From: Rickettsiales endosymbiont of Stachyamoeba lipophora | GTDB lineage: Bacteria; Pseudomonadota; Alphaproteobacteria; Rickettsiales; 33-17 | Length of the DNA stretch: 64,000 nucleotides | NCBI RefSeq assembly: GCF_003932735.1 | Contig: NZ_CP033611.1 | Location: 710,156-774,155 of the forward strand | Reading direction: 5' to 3' | Translations under genes and position numbers: made by a program | Notes under the pieces: model-generated | Told to the model about the DNA's origin: nothing | The model's database searches: none | Seen by the model: only the letters and a program-made list of their open reading frames with translations | Part shown: piece after piece, positions 27,983 through 36,881 of the stretch | Position numbering within the stretch: position 1 is the first letter of the stretch | Layout of the letters: each line of letters begins with the position of its first letter

Positions 27983-28778
27983 AAGATCCCTTCTTTTTCT
28001 TCTTATTTTTGTTCCTACTTTTTCATTTGCTAGCCAATATTTTACAATAAATAATAAAGATTATTATCTTAGTCATATTTATTTACCGGCTGAACAAAAT
28101 TTTTTATTTAATAAATCATTTTCGAAAACCAACTCAGAAAATGAAGCTCCAGAACCCTACAAAACTCAAGTTCAAAGTGTACATATAGCACATGAGGATA
28201 AACAGTACCAAGCAATACTTTTGCCTGCTGAATTAAAACAGGCAGGAACTAAAACCCAAACCTTTCATATCTTTATCAAGCAAACTAATATTTTTAATCA
28301 AACCGAAGGGATTTATAAATTTCTTGGAGAGCACCTGACTGTACAAGAAAATTTACTATCATTAGGACAGGCAGTTTTTTATCCACAAACTTCTATTAAT
28401 TCTTTTTGGTATCAAGCCTTACTTAACGCTGAACAGATAGCACGTAGCAATAAACAGGGCTTATGGCAACAGGCTAAACTTGAAGAAAACAGTTACTATC
28501 TTCATGTATCGCACAATTTCTTAATCTTGACAGGAAAAATCCAAAAAATCTCCTTGTATCAAGGACATTATTATATTAATCTAGATAAAAATATATTTAA
28601 TAATTTAGTAATTATGATGCCTAAAAATTTCCTTAAAAATTTGAATATTCGCTTTAAAGATTTTTCTTCACTGGTGAATAAAAGAGTTGAGGTTAGAGGC
28701 TGGGGAACCAAGACAAAAACCAATAAAATTTACATAACTCCTTCGAACCCATTAATGGTTAGATTGCTGGAGCAGTAA
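27966..28778 (+). CDS. secreted SNase-like (thermonuclease-fold) protein, probably catalytically degenerate
   Basis: 270 residues with a clear signal peptide (KRSLLFLLIFVPTFSFA, cleaved near residue 22). The segment FLGEHLTVQENLLSLGQAVF (about 118-137) and FWYQALLNAEQIARSNKQGLW match the second half of the staphylococcal nuclease fold, but the catalytic Arg/Asp/Glu set is not evident, so it may bind rather than cut. It starts 17 bases before the stop of the OmpA-like gene. One base separates its stop from the next ATG. Confidence 0.6.
   Translation: MLKGIKRSLLFLLIFVPTFSFASQYFTINNKDYYLSHIYLPAEQNFLFNKSFSKTNSENEAPEPYKTQVQSVHIAHEDKQYQAILLPAELKQAGTKTQTFHIFIKQTNIFNQTEGIYKFLGEHLTVQENLLSLGQAVFYPQTSINSFWYQALLNAEQIARSNKQGLWQQAKLEENSYYLHVSHNFLILTGKIQKISLYQGHYYINLDKNIFNNLVIMMPKNFLKNLNIRFKDFSSLVNKRVEVRGWGTKTKTNKIYITPSNPLMVRLLEQ
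27973..27998 (+). terminator. terminator-like hairpin at the OmpA-like/SNase-like junction
   Basis: AAGGGAT (27973-27979) pairs with ATCCCTT (27986-27992) over a 6-base loop, followed by CTTTTTC. It covers the stop codon of the upstream gene and codons 3-10 of the downstream gene. It could terminate part of the transcripts or modulate translation of the overlapping gene. Confidence 0.5.
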
Positions 28779-28779
28779 C

Positions 28780-31062
28780 ATGATTAGTATAAAAAAAGTT
28801 GCGGTGATTGGTTCAGGAGTGATGGGAGCCCAAATAGCTGCCCATCTAGCTAATAGTGATACTAGTGTAATTTTATTTGATTTAGCAGGAGCGGAAGGTA
28901 ATCGCAATGAATTAGCACTCAAAGCAATTGAACGGCTTATTAAAGATCCTCTAAAACCTTTAATGAGCGAATCCCTTGCCAAACACATATATCCTGCCAA
29001 CTTAGAAGATGATTTAAATTTACTCCAAGAAGCGGATTGGATAATTGAAGCGATTATTGAAAAACCATCACTTAAAAAAAATTTATATCAGACTATAGCA
29101 CCTTTTCTTAAAACAAACTGTATTATTTCGTCCAATACTTCCACTATAAAACTAAATGACTTAACCCAAGGTGTAAGTGATAATTTTAAAGCACATTTTT
29201 TAATCACACATTTTTTTAATCCGGTAAGATATCTAAGTCTCCTGGAATTAGTCACGAGCCCAAATACTAATAATATTGTTACCCAAACCATTGAGGATTT
29301 TTGTTATCATAAGTTAGGTAAAATCATTATTAAATGTAAAGATGCCCCTGGGTTTATTGCAAATAGGCTAGGCTGCTTTTGGCTAGAGCTGGGGTTAAGA
29401 AAAGCAATCAAATACAATATTAACCCATATCATGCGGATTTAGTACTTAGTAAATATTTTGGCATTCCAAAAACCGGGATTTTTAAATTATGGGATTTAA
29501 TCGGGGTTGATCTAATGCCGCTAATTTCTCAATCAATCATCGAGAATTTACCGCAGGAAGATAATTATAATTTGCTCATGTCCAAAAACGAGCCGGTAAT
29601 TGAACATATGATTGCGCACAAATTATTGGGCAATAAGGCTAAGCAAGGTTTTTACAAGAAACAAATACTTGAAAACGGAACAAAACAAGAATTAGTTTTA
29701 AACTTTAAAAACTATGAATATGAAGAATTACCTGAGATAGAGAGTATTACAAAATTTAAGGATATGAAGGAATTATTAGATTATCCAGGTAATATAGGTA
29801 AGTTCGCCTGGGAAGTACTATCCTCTACACTTAACTATGCGGCTACTCTTTATCCGCAAAGCGCCTTTAATATCAACGATATTGATATTGCAATGAAAGC
29901 TGGTTATGGCTGGAAATACGGTCCGTTTGAACTGATAGACAGCCTAAGAGATGATAATGCTTACGGCACCCAAAATTTAAGTATTAAACTCCAATTAGAC
30001 AACTTAGAATGCGCAGATTTATTAAAGGAAGTAGATCAAAATAGCTTTTATCAAAATAATTTTTACTGGCATGAAGGTCAATACCAGCAGGCTAAAGAGC
30101 TAAATGATAATAAATTAAAAACTTTAAAAGCTAAAAATATCGCTCCTCTTCATCAAAACAGTACTGCTAAATTATGGGATTTAGGCAAAAATATTTTAGG
30201 GTTAGAATTCTCTAAAAAAATGCATGTACTTGACTATAATGGTTTTGAAATGATGGAACATGCAATTCATTTAGCTGAATCAAAATACGATGCTCTATTT
30301 ATTCTGAGCGATGATCAACATTTTTCAGCAGGTGCAGATTTAAAAATTTTAAGCGAATTAATTGAACAGCAAGCTTTTGATATTATAGCTAAATTAATAG
30401 ATTACGGCCAAAAAACCCATCAGAAATTAAAATATGCTAAAATTCCTGTTATTTCCTTAGCCAGCAATATAGCTTTAGGCGGGGGTTGTGAACTCTTACT
30501 TCATTCACATGGGATAGTAATTCATGCTGATACAAAAGTAGGGTTAGTTGAAAGTAATATTGGTTTAATACCAGGCTGGGGCGGATGTAAAGAAATGATT
30601 TTAAGAGCATTTTTTGATCCCACCTCCATTGATGTAAGTAAAAACATCATAAACTCATTTAAACTAATTTTAGAAGGATATCAAAGCAGTTCAGCCATTG
30701 ATGCTATTCAAAAAGGCCTACTGAAAAAGGAAAATACTCGAATTGTAATGAACGCTAATAACTTATTTGATGAAGGGCTAGCGTTGGCGGAAGAATTAAA
30801 ATTTCACAACCAGAAAATAACATTACCTGAAAGCATTTACCTTGAAAATGTAAAAAACCATGAATTTAGTAAGCTATTATCTATCTATACCGCGCATGAA
30901 AAAGCCAAAATAGCAGAATATTTATACATAATTTTTACCGGCAATAATCAAACTGTAATAAAAGAAGAAGGTTTACTAAAATTAGAACAGCATTATTTTA
31001 TAGAGCTATGTAAACAGGCGACTACTAGAGATAAAATTAACCAATTATTTAACAAAACATGA
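28780..31062 (+). CDS. 3-hydroxyacyl-CoA dehydrogenase / enoyl-CoA hydratase fusion (FadB-like)
   Basis: A 760-residue bifunctional beta-oxidation-type enzyme with the dehydrogenase first and the hydratase last, the reverse of E. coli FadB. The N-terminus KKVAVIGSGVMGAQIAAHLA holds the NAD GxGxxG motif. SSNTSTIKLNDL and HFFNPVRYLSLLEL are HCDH signatures. The C-terminal crotonase half has HFSAGADLKIL, ALGGGCELLLHSHGIVIHAD and VESNIGLIPGWGGCKEM, with the catalytic-type glutamate present. Similar proteins occur across Rickettsiales. Whether fatty acids are degraded depends on thiolase and acyl-CoA dehydrogenase genes outside this window. A 167-residue gene starts 1 base later. Confidence 0.92.
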   Translation: MISIKKVAVIGSGVMGAQIAAHLANSDTSVILFDLAGAEGNRNELALKAIERLIKDPLKPLMSESLAKHIYPANLEDDLNLLQEADWIIEAIIEKPSLKKNLYQTIAPFLKTNCIISSNTSTIKLNDLTQGVSDNFKAHFLITHFFNPVRYLSLLELVTSPNTNNIVTQTIEDFCYHKLGKIIIKCKDAPGFIANRLGCFWLELGLRKAIKYNINPYHADLVLSKYFGIPKTGIFKLWDLIGVDLMPLISQSIIENLPQEDNYNLLMSKNEPVIEHMIAHKLLGNKAKQGFYKKQILENGTKQELVLNFKNYEYEELPEIESITKFKDMKELLDYPGNIGKFAWEVLSSTLNYAATLYPQSAFNINDIDIAMKAGYGWKYGPFELIDSLRDDNAYGTQNLSIKLQLDNLECADLLKEVDQNSFYQNNFYWHEGQYQQAKELNDNKLKTLKAKNIAPLHQNSTAKLWDLGKNILGLEFSKKMHVLDYNGFEMMEHAIHLAESKYDALFILSDDQHFSAGADLKILSELIEQQAFDIIAKLIDYGQKTHQKLKYAKIPVISLASNIALGGGCELLLHSHGIVIHADTKVGLVESNIGLIPGWGGCKEMILRAFFDPTSIDVSKNIINSFKLILEGYQSSSAIDAIQKGLLKKENTRIVMNANNLFDEGLALAEELKFHNQKITLPESIYLENVKNHEFSKLLSIYTAHEKAKIAEYLYIIFTGNNQTVIKEEGLLKLEQHYFIELCKQATTRDKINQLFNKT

Positions 31063-31063
31063 T

Positions 31064-31567
31064 ATGGTTTTATCTATGCAGCATAGATATGAATTAGCAT
31101 TTTTTCTGGAAAAATACCTACAACAAATGGTAAATACTGCCTTTGCTGCTATTACCAATCCTAAAGACGCTTTAGATTTTTTCTATGAACGATTGTATTT
31201 TGCTTATTCAAGCGATAAAAATTTACTTACTAATAATATAAAAAAATTAGAAAGCCTCTATAGCAATGAAAATGAATTCAAAATTAAGATGATTCTAAAA
31301 ATCACTCGGCCGATGGTAAAATTAAACTATTTATTAAATGGAGATAGAAAAGTTTTAGAATTAATTGAAACTCTAAAAGAGCTAGATCTAAATAACCAAG
31401 CTTTAATAAGACCTATTGTGGTGTTTGCTGATGAAGTTCTCTCTAAGTTTATTAAAGATCTATTCTATTTTAAAAAAAATATTACTTCTAATGATTTAGA
31501 CGAAATAACTATTTTTATTCACGATAAAATTATAGAAATTAAAAATTTTGCACAACGTAGCGCTTAA
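31064..31567 (+). CDS. unrecognised 167-residue helical protein downstream of the FadB-like gene
   Basis: I do not recognise a family. The sequence is charged and predicted mostly helical, with no signal peptide or membrane segment. Its start lies 1 base after the FadB-like stop, so the two genes are surely cotranscribed. An in-frame ATG at codon 5 (MQHRYEL) is an alternative start. A function linked to the preceding enzyme is possible but unsupported. Confidence 0.65.
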   Translation: MVLSMQHRYELAFFLEKYLQQMVNTAFAAITNPKDALDFFYERLYFAYSSDKNLLTNNIKKLESLYSNENEFKIKMILKITRPMVKLNYLLNGDRKVLELIETLKELDLNNQALIRPIVVFADEVLSKFIKDLFYFKKNITSNDLDEITIFIHDKIIEIKNFAQRSA

Positions 31568-31875
31568 GAGGGTAATATCTAATTTAAACTAAGGTTATAA
31601 AGTTAACATATACACTTAAAAACTAGCCCAGTTAAAAAATTCACAAGCAACAAAGAGTAACACCTATTAAAATCTTTGTAGATGATAGCGACATGTATAC
31701 TTTTCTAATCAGCCAACTGGCATGCGGGCTGTAGAGCAAACATAACTATTTTCAACAATTATTTACTTTTGTTTACAGGCAAAAATACCAAAAAGGATAG
31801 CTTTATGCTAGAACCTTGATATAGCTTAGATTAAGAAGAAGAAATTAAGGAATCATAAGAAGTTTTTTAAAGAAA
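31568..31875. other. 308-base intergenic stretch without recognisable features
   Basis: AT-rich sequence between the end of the fadB-like operon and the 3' end of tRNA-Ala on the opposite strand. I see no credible ORF, RNA or strong hairpin. Confidence 0.5.
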
Positions 31876-31951
31876 TGGTGGAGAAGAGCGGAATCGAACC
31901 GCTGACAGCCTGCTTGCAAAGCAGGTGCTCTACCAACTGAGCTACATCCCC
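31876..31951 (-). tRNA. tRNA-Ala (anticodon TGC), CCA encoded
   Basis: On the minus strand, acceptor GGGGATG pairs with CTTCTCC and has the G3-T70 pair that defines tRNA-Ala. The anticodon stem CCTGC/GCAGG encloses TTTGCAA, giving TGC. T arm AGCGG/CCGCT with TTCGATT. Discriminator A and CCA are encoded. Position 6-67 is a T-T mismatch, which is unusual. Confidence 0.95.
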
Positions 31952-32122
31952 ACATTATTTATGCTTTTTATAGCCATTCTCTTAATTTGTCAATCCTTAA
32001 AGTTGATTAATTTAGTAGAAATTTAGGCTTTTCTATCATTTATTTAACTTTAACCCTGTTGGGATAAACCAACAGATGATGTTTTAAAAGGCCTTTTATT
32101 TAAACTTTTAGTAGCTATATAG

Positions 32123-33637
32123 TTATAAACTATATCCGCTATTAATCTCAGTTAATTGTTCAACTTGTTGTATTTCGGCAGTTTGGTGATTATCTCCATT
32201 ACTACCAAGGTTAATGATGTTAACCAAACCATTTAATTCACTTTGTATATGAAAAGATTCTACTTTAAACAAATCAGCATGATTATTTATAAAACTTTGT
32301 AAAACTTGATTATCCTGATTTGCTGGTAAATCTATTTTTGCACCCTTATCTACTAAAAGCTTTACTACTTGCTCTTGATACTCTACATCCTTAGCTTTAG
32401 CCGCTAAAGTTAATGGGGTTTCATTATTACTATCTACAAAATTAGGGTTAGCACCATTATCAAGTAAAATCTCAATAATTACCGGACTGGCTTTTAATTC
32501 TTTAATAACATATTCAAGCACCGAAGTATAGTTACTAAAGGTAGTATTTACATCCAGTCCTTGCTGACCAACTAAAAACTTAAGCATAGCTACATCGCCC
32601 ACCTTACAGGCTTCAGTCAATGCCATACCTGTAAGTCCTTCTTTAGCTATATTCATTCCTGGATACACCCATCCATCTTTTAATAAGTATGCTACATTGT
32701 TGATATTTTTACTCTCAATTGCTCTATAAAGTTCAATATAATTATCTATCCTGCTATCTTTAACATGCGATCGAAAGACCCCATTTAATTTATCATAACC
32801 TTGCTCGGTTTCTAAACAGTAATCTACCGGTGTTTTACCTTTATTATCACTCGCAAGGATGTTAGCTCCTTGGCTTACAAGAGTATTTGCAACAAATTGA
32901 TCTTTTGCATAAAAAATTGGGGTTTTTCCTTCCTTATTTTTTACTTCCAAGCTTGCACCATGTTCTAAGAGAAATTTCAGTTTGTTTGGATAATTCCAAT
33001 ATTTATTTAAGGCGAGCTTGTGTAGAAATGTATTCCCGTGATCATCTATTGGCAAATCTAGATTAATGTTAGCTTTTTCTTGCAAACTATCTAGCGCCTC
33101 ACCTTTAGAGTTAGCTTTAAGCGGATCAGCCCCATACTCCAATAAAAGTTTGACCTTATCAGAAGTTTTATTTTTAATCGCATAAGTAAGCAAGGTTTCT
33201 TTAGCCGCTGTTGAATCCATATTAATACTATTAATAAAATTAGCACTAGCAAAAGCTGATGGTATAATAAAAGTATTCTCTTGATTAGGATTTAAAAATT
33301 TATTTTCTAAAGCGTAAGTTAGCACTTCATTATCAATAGAGTTTAACAAAGCTTCTAAAGTATCTGAATTATATAAAGTAGCACCATGCTTAATTAGCAA
33401 TTTTGCTATTTCATTTTGGTTGTTATTTAAAGTGTTGCTTAGCAAGTTAGAAAACACATCTCTAGATATAATCTCCCTCGGCAATTCTATGCTACTTTTA
33501 TATGTTATTGTTTTTATTATCCGTACGTTAGGATTTACACCTTCCTCTAATAGCTTTTTAGTTCTTTCTATATTACCGTCTTTTACTGCTTTAAATAATT
33601 GGTTCTGTAATTCCTGCTGGGTCGATGAATTCGTCAT
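32123..33637 (-). CDS. ankyrin-repeat protein (putative secreted effector)
   Basis: 504 residues made largely of ankyrin repeats: LFKAVKDGNIERTKKLLEEG near the N-terminus, then EIAKLLIKHGATLY, KVKLLLEYGADPL, KLKFLLEHGASLEVKNKEGK, AMLKFLVGQQGLDVNTTF, IIEILLDNGANPNFVDSNNE and VVKLLVDKGAKIDLPANQDN. The last 60 residues are non-repetitive and polar, and could carry a type IV secretion signal. A good ribosome site (AAGGAGA) precedes the ATG at 33637. It stands alone. In Rickettsiales such proteins often act in the host cell; secretion here is inferred. Confidence 0.85.
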   Translation of the reverse strand: MTNSSTQQELQNQLFKAVKDGNIERTKKLLEEGVNPNVRIIKTITYKSSIELPREIISRDVFSNLLSNTLNNNQNEIAKLLIKHGATLYNSDTLEALLNSIDNEVLTYALENKFLNPNQENTFIIPSAFASANFINSINMDSTAAKETLLTYAIKNKTSDKVKLLLEYGADPLKANSKGEALDSLQEKANINLDLPIDDHGNTFLHKLALNKYWNYPNKLKFLLEHGASLEVKNKEGKTPIFYAKDQFVANTLVSQGANILASDNKGKTPVDYCLETEQGYDKLNGVFRSHVKDSRIDNYIELYRAIESKNINNVAYLLKDGWVYPGMNIAKEGLTGMALTEACKVGDVAMLKFLVGQQGLDVNTTFSNYTSVLEYVIKELKASPVIIEILLDNGANPNFVDSNNETPLTLAAKAKDVEYQEQVVKLLVDKGAKIDLPANQDNQVLQSFINNHADLFKVESFHIQSELNGLVNIINLGSNGDNHQTAEIQQVEQLTEINSGYSL

Positions 33638-33822
33638 AGCTATCTCCTTTGATAATTAATTAAGTATTAACACGCTATTATAATATTCATACAAAGAAAA
33701 GTCTTTAATACTTCTGTTGGAAAAGATTTAGTGCAATTATTGCACCATTTTGCTCGTATATAGCTAATGCTGTAAGGTAGCTTTTTCTTTGGAGGCTTGC
33801 TTGCTTCTTTAATTCTACAAAC

Positions 33823-34884
33823 TTATAATTTTGAGATAAAATCCCCAAACATTTCTTTTCTAAATCCTTGATAAAACCTAATATTATAAGGTATTTGGCA
33901 GATATGGGCAAAGGTCTCATCCCTACTAATAAAATAGCTTTCTGGTAAACCATACTTATCAGCAAAATGGCTGGCTATCTCTTTAATTAAATTAGAAAGC
34001 TTAGCATGTTTGATATAATTTTTAGTATTTTGAAACTTTTGAGCCACCTCTTCAGTTAATTCTGCTTGATAGTCAAAATTGTTAACTAGATAATTATAAA
34101 ATTCTTCTTTTTGGATATACTCTTCTAAGTTCTCTAGCTTTAAATTTAACAAATTACCTTTATGGGCAAGTTTAGTAATATCAATATTTTTAATTAGATG
34201 ATTAGGGGCAATATTATGTTCCATAGCATATTTTTGCCTTAATTTTAATATCGCTTTGATCAGTACAAATTCTTCAATATGGTTGCTCGATTTTTTAAAT
34301 TTTATCCATAAATATTCATCCGGCAGGGTATAGGTTATGTTACTATCTTCTCTAAACCATTCTGTTCTACCTAAAATTTCAAGCCGTTGTTCCAGCTCAT
34401 GGTAAATATTCATGGAATATTTCACATCATTAAGTGCATAAACAAGCTGAACATCACTTAAAGGACGCACTTCCCAGTTAGAAAATTGCTGCTTTTTAGA
34501 TAGATCCTTATCACAGATATCTTTAACCAAATTTCGATAGCTTACTGATTCTCCATACCCGCATATTAAAGCAGCTAGTTGGGTATCATAAATGTTAGTA
34601 ATTTCAATATTAAAAAATCTATTTATTGCCTGAATATCCTGCTCAGCAGAATGGATTATTTTCAAAATATTAGGATTAGCCAGCAGCCTAGAAAAATGGG
34701 TAAAATCTAATTTAGCAAAAGTATCTACTGCAAAATAGCTATCTTCAAAGCCTATTTGTACTAAACTTAAATCAGGGTAATACGTTTTAGTTCTAATAAA
34801 TTCAGTATCAAGAGCTATAATGCTACTCTGCTCTATTAACTCGCAGAGTAAGTCTAGCTCTTCTTGGTGGTCTATAAGCGCCAT
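33823..34884 (-). CDS. rnd: ribonuclease D
   Basis: A 3'-5' exoribonuclease of the DEDD superfamily, involved in tRNA 3' maturation. The 353 residues show ExoI SIIALDTEFIRTKTYYPDLS with the Asp-x-Glu pair, ExoII IHSAEQDIQAI, ExoIII region PLSDVQLVYALNDVKYSMNI, and a C-terminal HRDC-like region ending in YQGFRKEMFGDFISKL, the usual RNase D tail. Divergent from aspS, with about 100 bases between. Confidence 0.94.
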   Translation of the reverse strand: MALIDHQEELDLLCELIEQSSIIALDTEFIRTKTYYPDLSLVQIGFEDSYFAVDTFAKLDFTHFSRLLANPNILKIIHSAEQDIQAINRFFNIEITNIYDTQLAALICGYGESVSYRNLVKDICDKDLSKKQQFSNWEVRPLSDVQLVYALNDVKYSMNIYHELEQRLEILGRTEWFREDSNITYTLPDEYLWIKFKKSSNHIEEFVLIKAILKLRQKYAMEHNIAPNHLIKNIDITKLAHKGNLLNLKLENLEEYIQKEEFYNYLVNNFDYQAELTEEVAQKFQNTKNYIKHAKLSNLIKEIASHFADKYGLPESYFISRDETFAHICQIPYNIRFYQGFRKEMFGDFISKL

Positions 34885-34989
34885 TAGCTAACCAGTTAAT
34901 AAAAATCTTGTTGTATATATATTGTTTATACATATACTTACCAAAAGCAAGTTAACCGTCAAAAATATAACGTAATTGTGGAAAAAACA

Positions 34990-36807
34990 ATGCATAAATA
35001 TAGAAGCCATACTCTTGGCGAGCTTAGAAAATCAGATGTAGGTACAACCGTAAAATTATCCGGCTGGGTGCACCGCAAGCGTGACCATGGCAATATTATG
35101 TTCTTGGATTTAAGAGATAATTATGGACTTACCCAGTTAGTATTTAATAATACAAAAAGTTTTTTTGAAGAAGCTGTTCAAACTAAATATGAGTCTGTTA
35201 TTACTATAACCGGGACAGTGGTGGCAAGATCTAGCGAAACTGTTAACACCAACCTTAATACTGGTGAAATTGAAGTGATGGTAGAAGAGTTTTTGGTTGA
35301 GTCCAAAGCTCACGATTTACCATTTTCTATTGCTGTTGATCAAGATTTACCTGAAGATTTAAGGCTTAAATATCGCTTTTTAGATTTAAGGCGTGATAAA
35401 ATTCATAGTAACATTCTGCTTCGGTCACAGGTTATCCGTGAGATTCGTGAGCAAATGCATAAAATTGGTTTTATTGAATTTCAAACTCCAATTCTTACTG
35501 CCAGCTCCCCTGAAGGTGCCCGTGACTTTTTAGTACCAAGTCGTATGCATCCCGGTAAATTTTATGCGCTTCCTCAAGCTCCGCAACAATTCAAGCAATT
35601 ACTAATGGTTTCAGGATTTGACCGTTATTTCCAAATTGCTCCTTGCTTTAGGGATGAAGACTCCAGGGCTGATCGCTCTCCGGGTGAATTTTATCAATTA
35701 GATCTTGAGATGTCTTATGTTACTCAAGAAGATGTATTTACTACTATGGAACCGGTATTGCACCATATCTTCACTAAGTTTAGCACCAAGCAAGTGACTA
35801 ATTATCCATTCCCACGCATTACTTATGAAACAGCAATGCTTAAATATGGCGTTGATAAACCGGACTTAAGAAACCCGCTGATCATTAGTGATGTCACCGA
35901 GATATTCAAAGATTCTGATTTTAGCATCTTTGCAAATAACATTAAACAAGGCTCTGTAGTGCGAGCCATTCCTGCTACTAATGTTAGTGGCCGTCCAAGA
36001 AGCTTTTTTGATAATTTAAATAGCTTTGCGCAAACCTTAGGGGCACCAGGGCTAGGTTATATCGTCTGGACAGAAACCGGAGAAGCTAAAGGCCCAATTG
36101 CTAAATTCTTGCCAGCTGGGAAATTAGCTGAATTGCAAAAGCTAGCGGGTATTAATAATGGTGACGCCCTTTTCTTCGTATGTAATAAAGAATTAGATGC
36201 TGCAAAGCTTGCTGGCAAGATTAGAACCGAGCTTGGCAATCAGTTAGACTTGCTGGAGAAAAATGTATTTAAATTCTGCTGGATTGTAGATTTTCCATAT
36301 TTCGAATGGAATGACGATAAAAAAGCCATTGATTTTAACCATAACCCATTTTCTATGCCTCAAGGTGGCCTTGAAGCGTTAGAAAACGCCAAAACTACTG
36401 AAGATCTGCTTAAAATTAAAGCTTTCCAATATGACATCGTCTGTAACGGTGTAGAATTATCCAGTGGTGCTATTAGAAATCATACCCCTGAAATCATGTA
36501 TAAAGCCTTTAACATTGTAGGGTACTCTCATGAAGATGTAGATGCACAATTTGGTGGCATGATTAAAGCCTTTAAATATGGAGCTCCTCCGCATGGCGGC
36601 TTTGCTCCGGGCATTGATAGAATGGTAATGTTAATTGCTGATGAACCGAATATTCGTGAAATTATTGCCTTCCCATTAAACCAACAGGCAGAAGACTTAC
36701 TGATGCAGGCTCCAAATATTGTTACTGACAAGCAACTAAAAGAGCTTGACATTCAACTTACCCCTCAAGCCCTTAAGAATATTAAAAAGGAAACTGCGGG
36801 TAATTAA
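34990..36807 (+). CDS. aspS: aspartyl-tRNA synthetase
   Basis: A class IIb synthetase. The 605 residues begin [20 protein letters not shown], with the N-terminal OB-fold ([20 protein letters not shown]), motif 2 ([20 protein letters not shown]), the GAD insertion typical of bacterial AspRS, and motif 3 ([13 protein letters not shown]). The frame is open from a GTG at 34978, but the family starts at the MHKYR methionine, so I use the ATG at 34990. It may be non-discriminating (Asp and Asn) if the organism lacks AsnRS; this is inference. A strong terminator follows. Confidence 0.96.
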   Translation: MHKYRSHTLGELRKSDVGTTVKLSGWVHRKRDHGNIMFLDLRDNYGLTQLVFNNTKSFFEEAVQTKYESVITITGTVVARSSETVNTNLNTGEIEVMVEEFLVESKAHDLPFSIAVDQDLPEDLRLKYRFLDLRRDKIHSNILLRSQVIREIREQMHKIGFIEFQTPILTASSPEGARDFLVPSRMHPGKFYALPQAPQQFKQLLMVSGFDRYFQIAPCFRDEDSRADRSPGEFYQLDLEMSYVTQEDVFTTMEPVLHHIFTKFSTKQVTNYPFPRITYETAMLKYGVDKPDLRNPLIISDVTEIFKDSDFSIFANNIKQGSVVRAIPATNVSGRPRSFFDNLNSFAQTLGAPGLGYIVWTETGEAKGPIAKFLPAGKLAELQKLAGINNGDALFFVCNKELDAAKLAGKIRTELGNQLDLLEKNVFKFCWIVDFPYFEWNDDKKAIDFNHNPFSMPQGGLEALENAKTTEDLLKIKAFQYDIVCNGVELSSGAIRNHTPEIMYKAFNIVGYSHEDVDAQFGGMIKAFKYGAPPHGGFAPGIDRMVMLIADEPNIREIIAFPLNQQAEDLLMQAPNIVTDKQLKELDIQLTPQALKNIKKETAGN

Positions 36808-36823
36808 TCCTTTCTCCGATAGC

Positions 36824-36851
36824 AAAAAGCCCGGCATTCTCCGGGCTTTTT
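36824..36851. terminator. intrinsic terminator after aspS (bidirectional)
   Basis: AAAAAGCCCGG (36824-36834) pairs with CCGGGCTTTTT (36841-36851) over CATTCT. A GC-rich stem with flanking A and T runs can end both aspS (plus) and the convergent gene ending at 36882 (minus). Confidence 0.92.
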
Positions 36852-36881
36852 AAGAAATCATAATAATATATAATAGCTATA

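Noticed and set aside
33705-33965. Minus-strand open frame of 86 codons overlapping the 3' end of rnd
   Set aside because: rnd already ends with the expected RNase D tail; the overlapping frame has no ribosome site and no known similarity, so a frameshifted extension is not supported.
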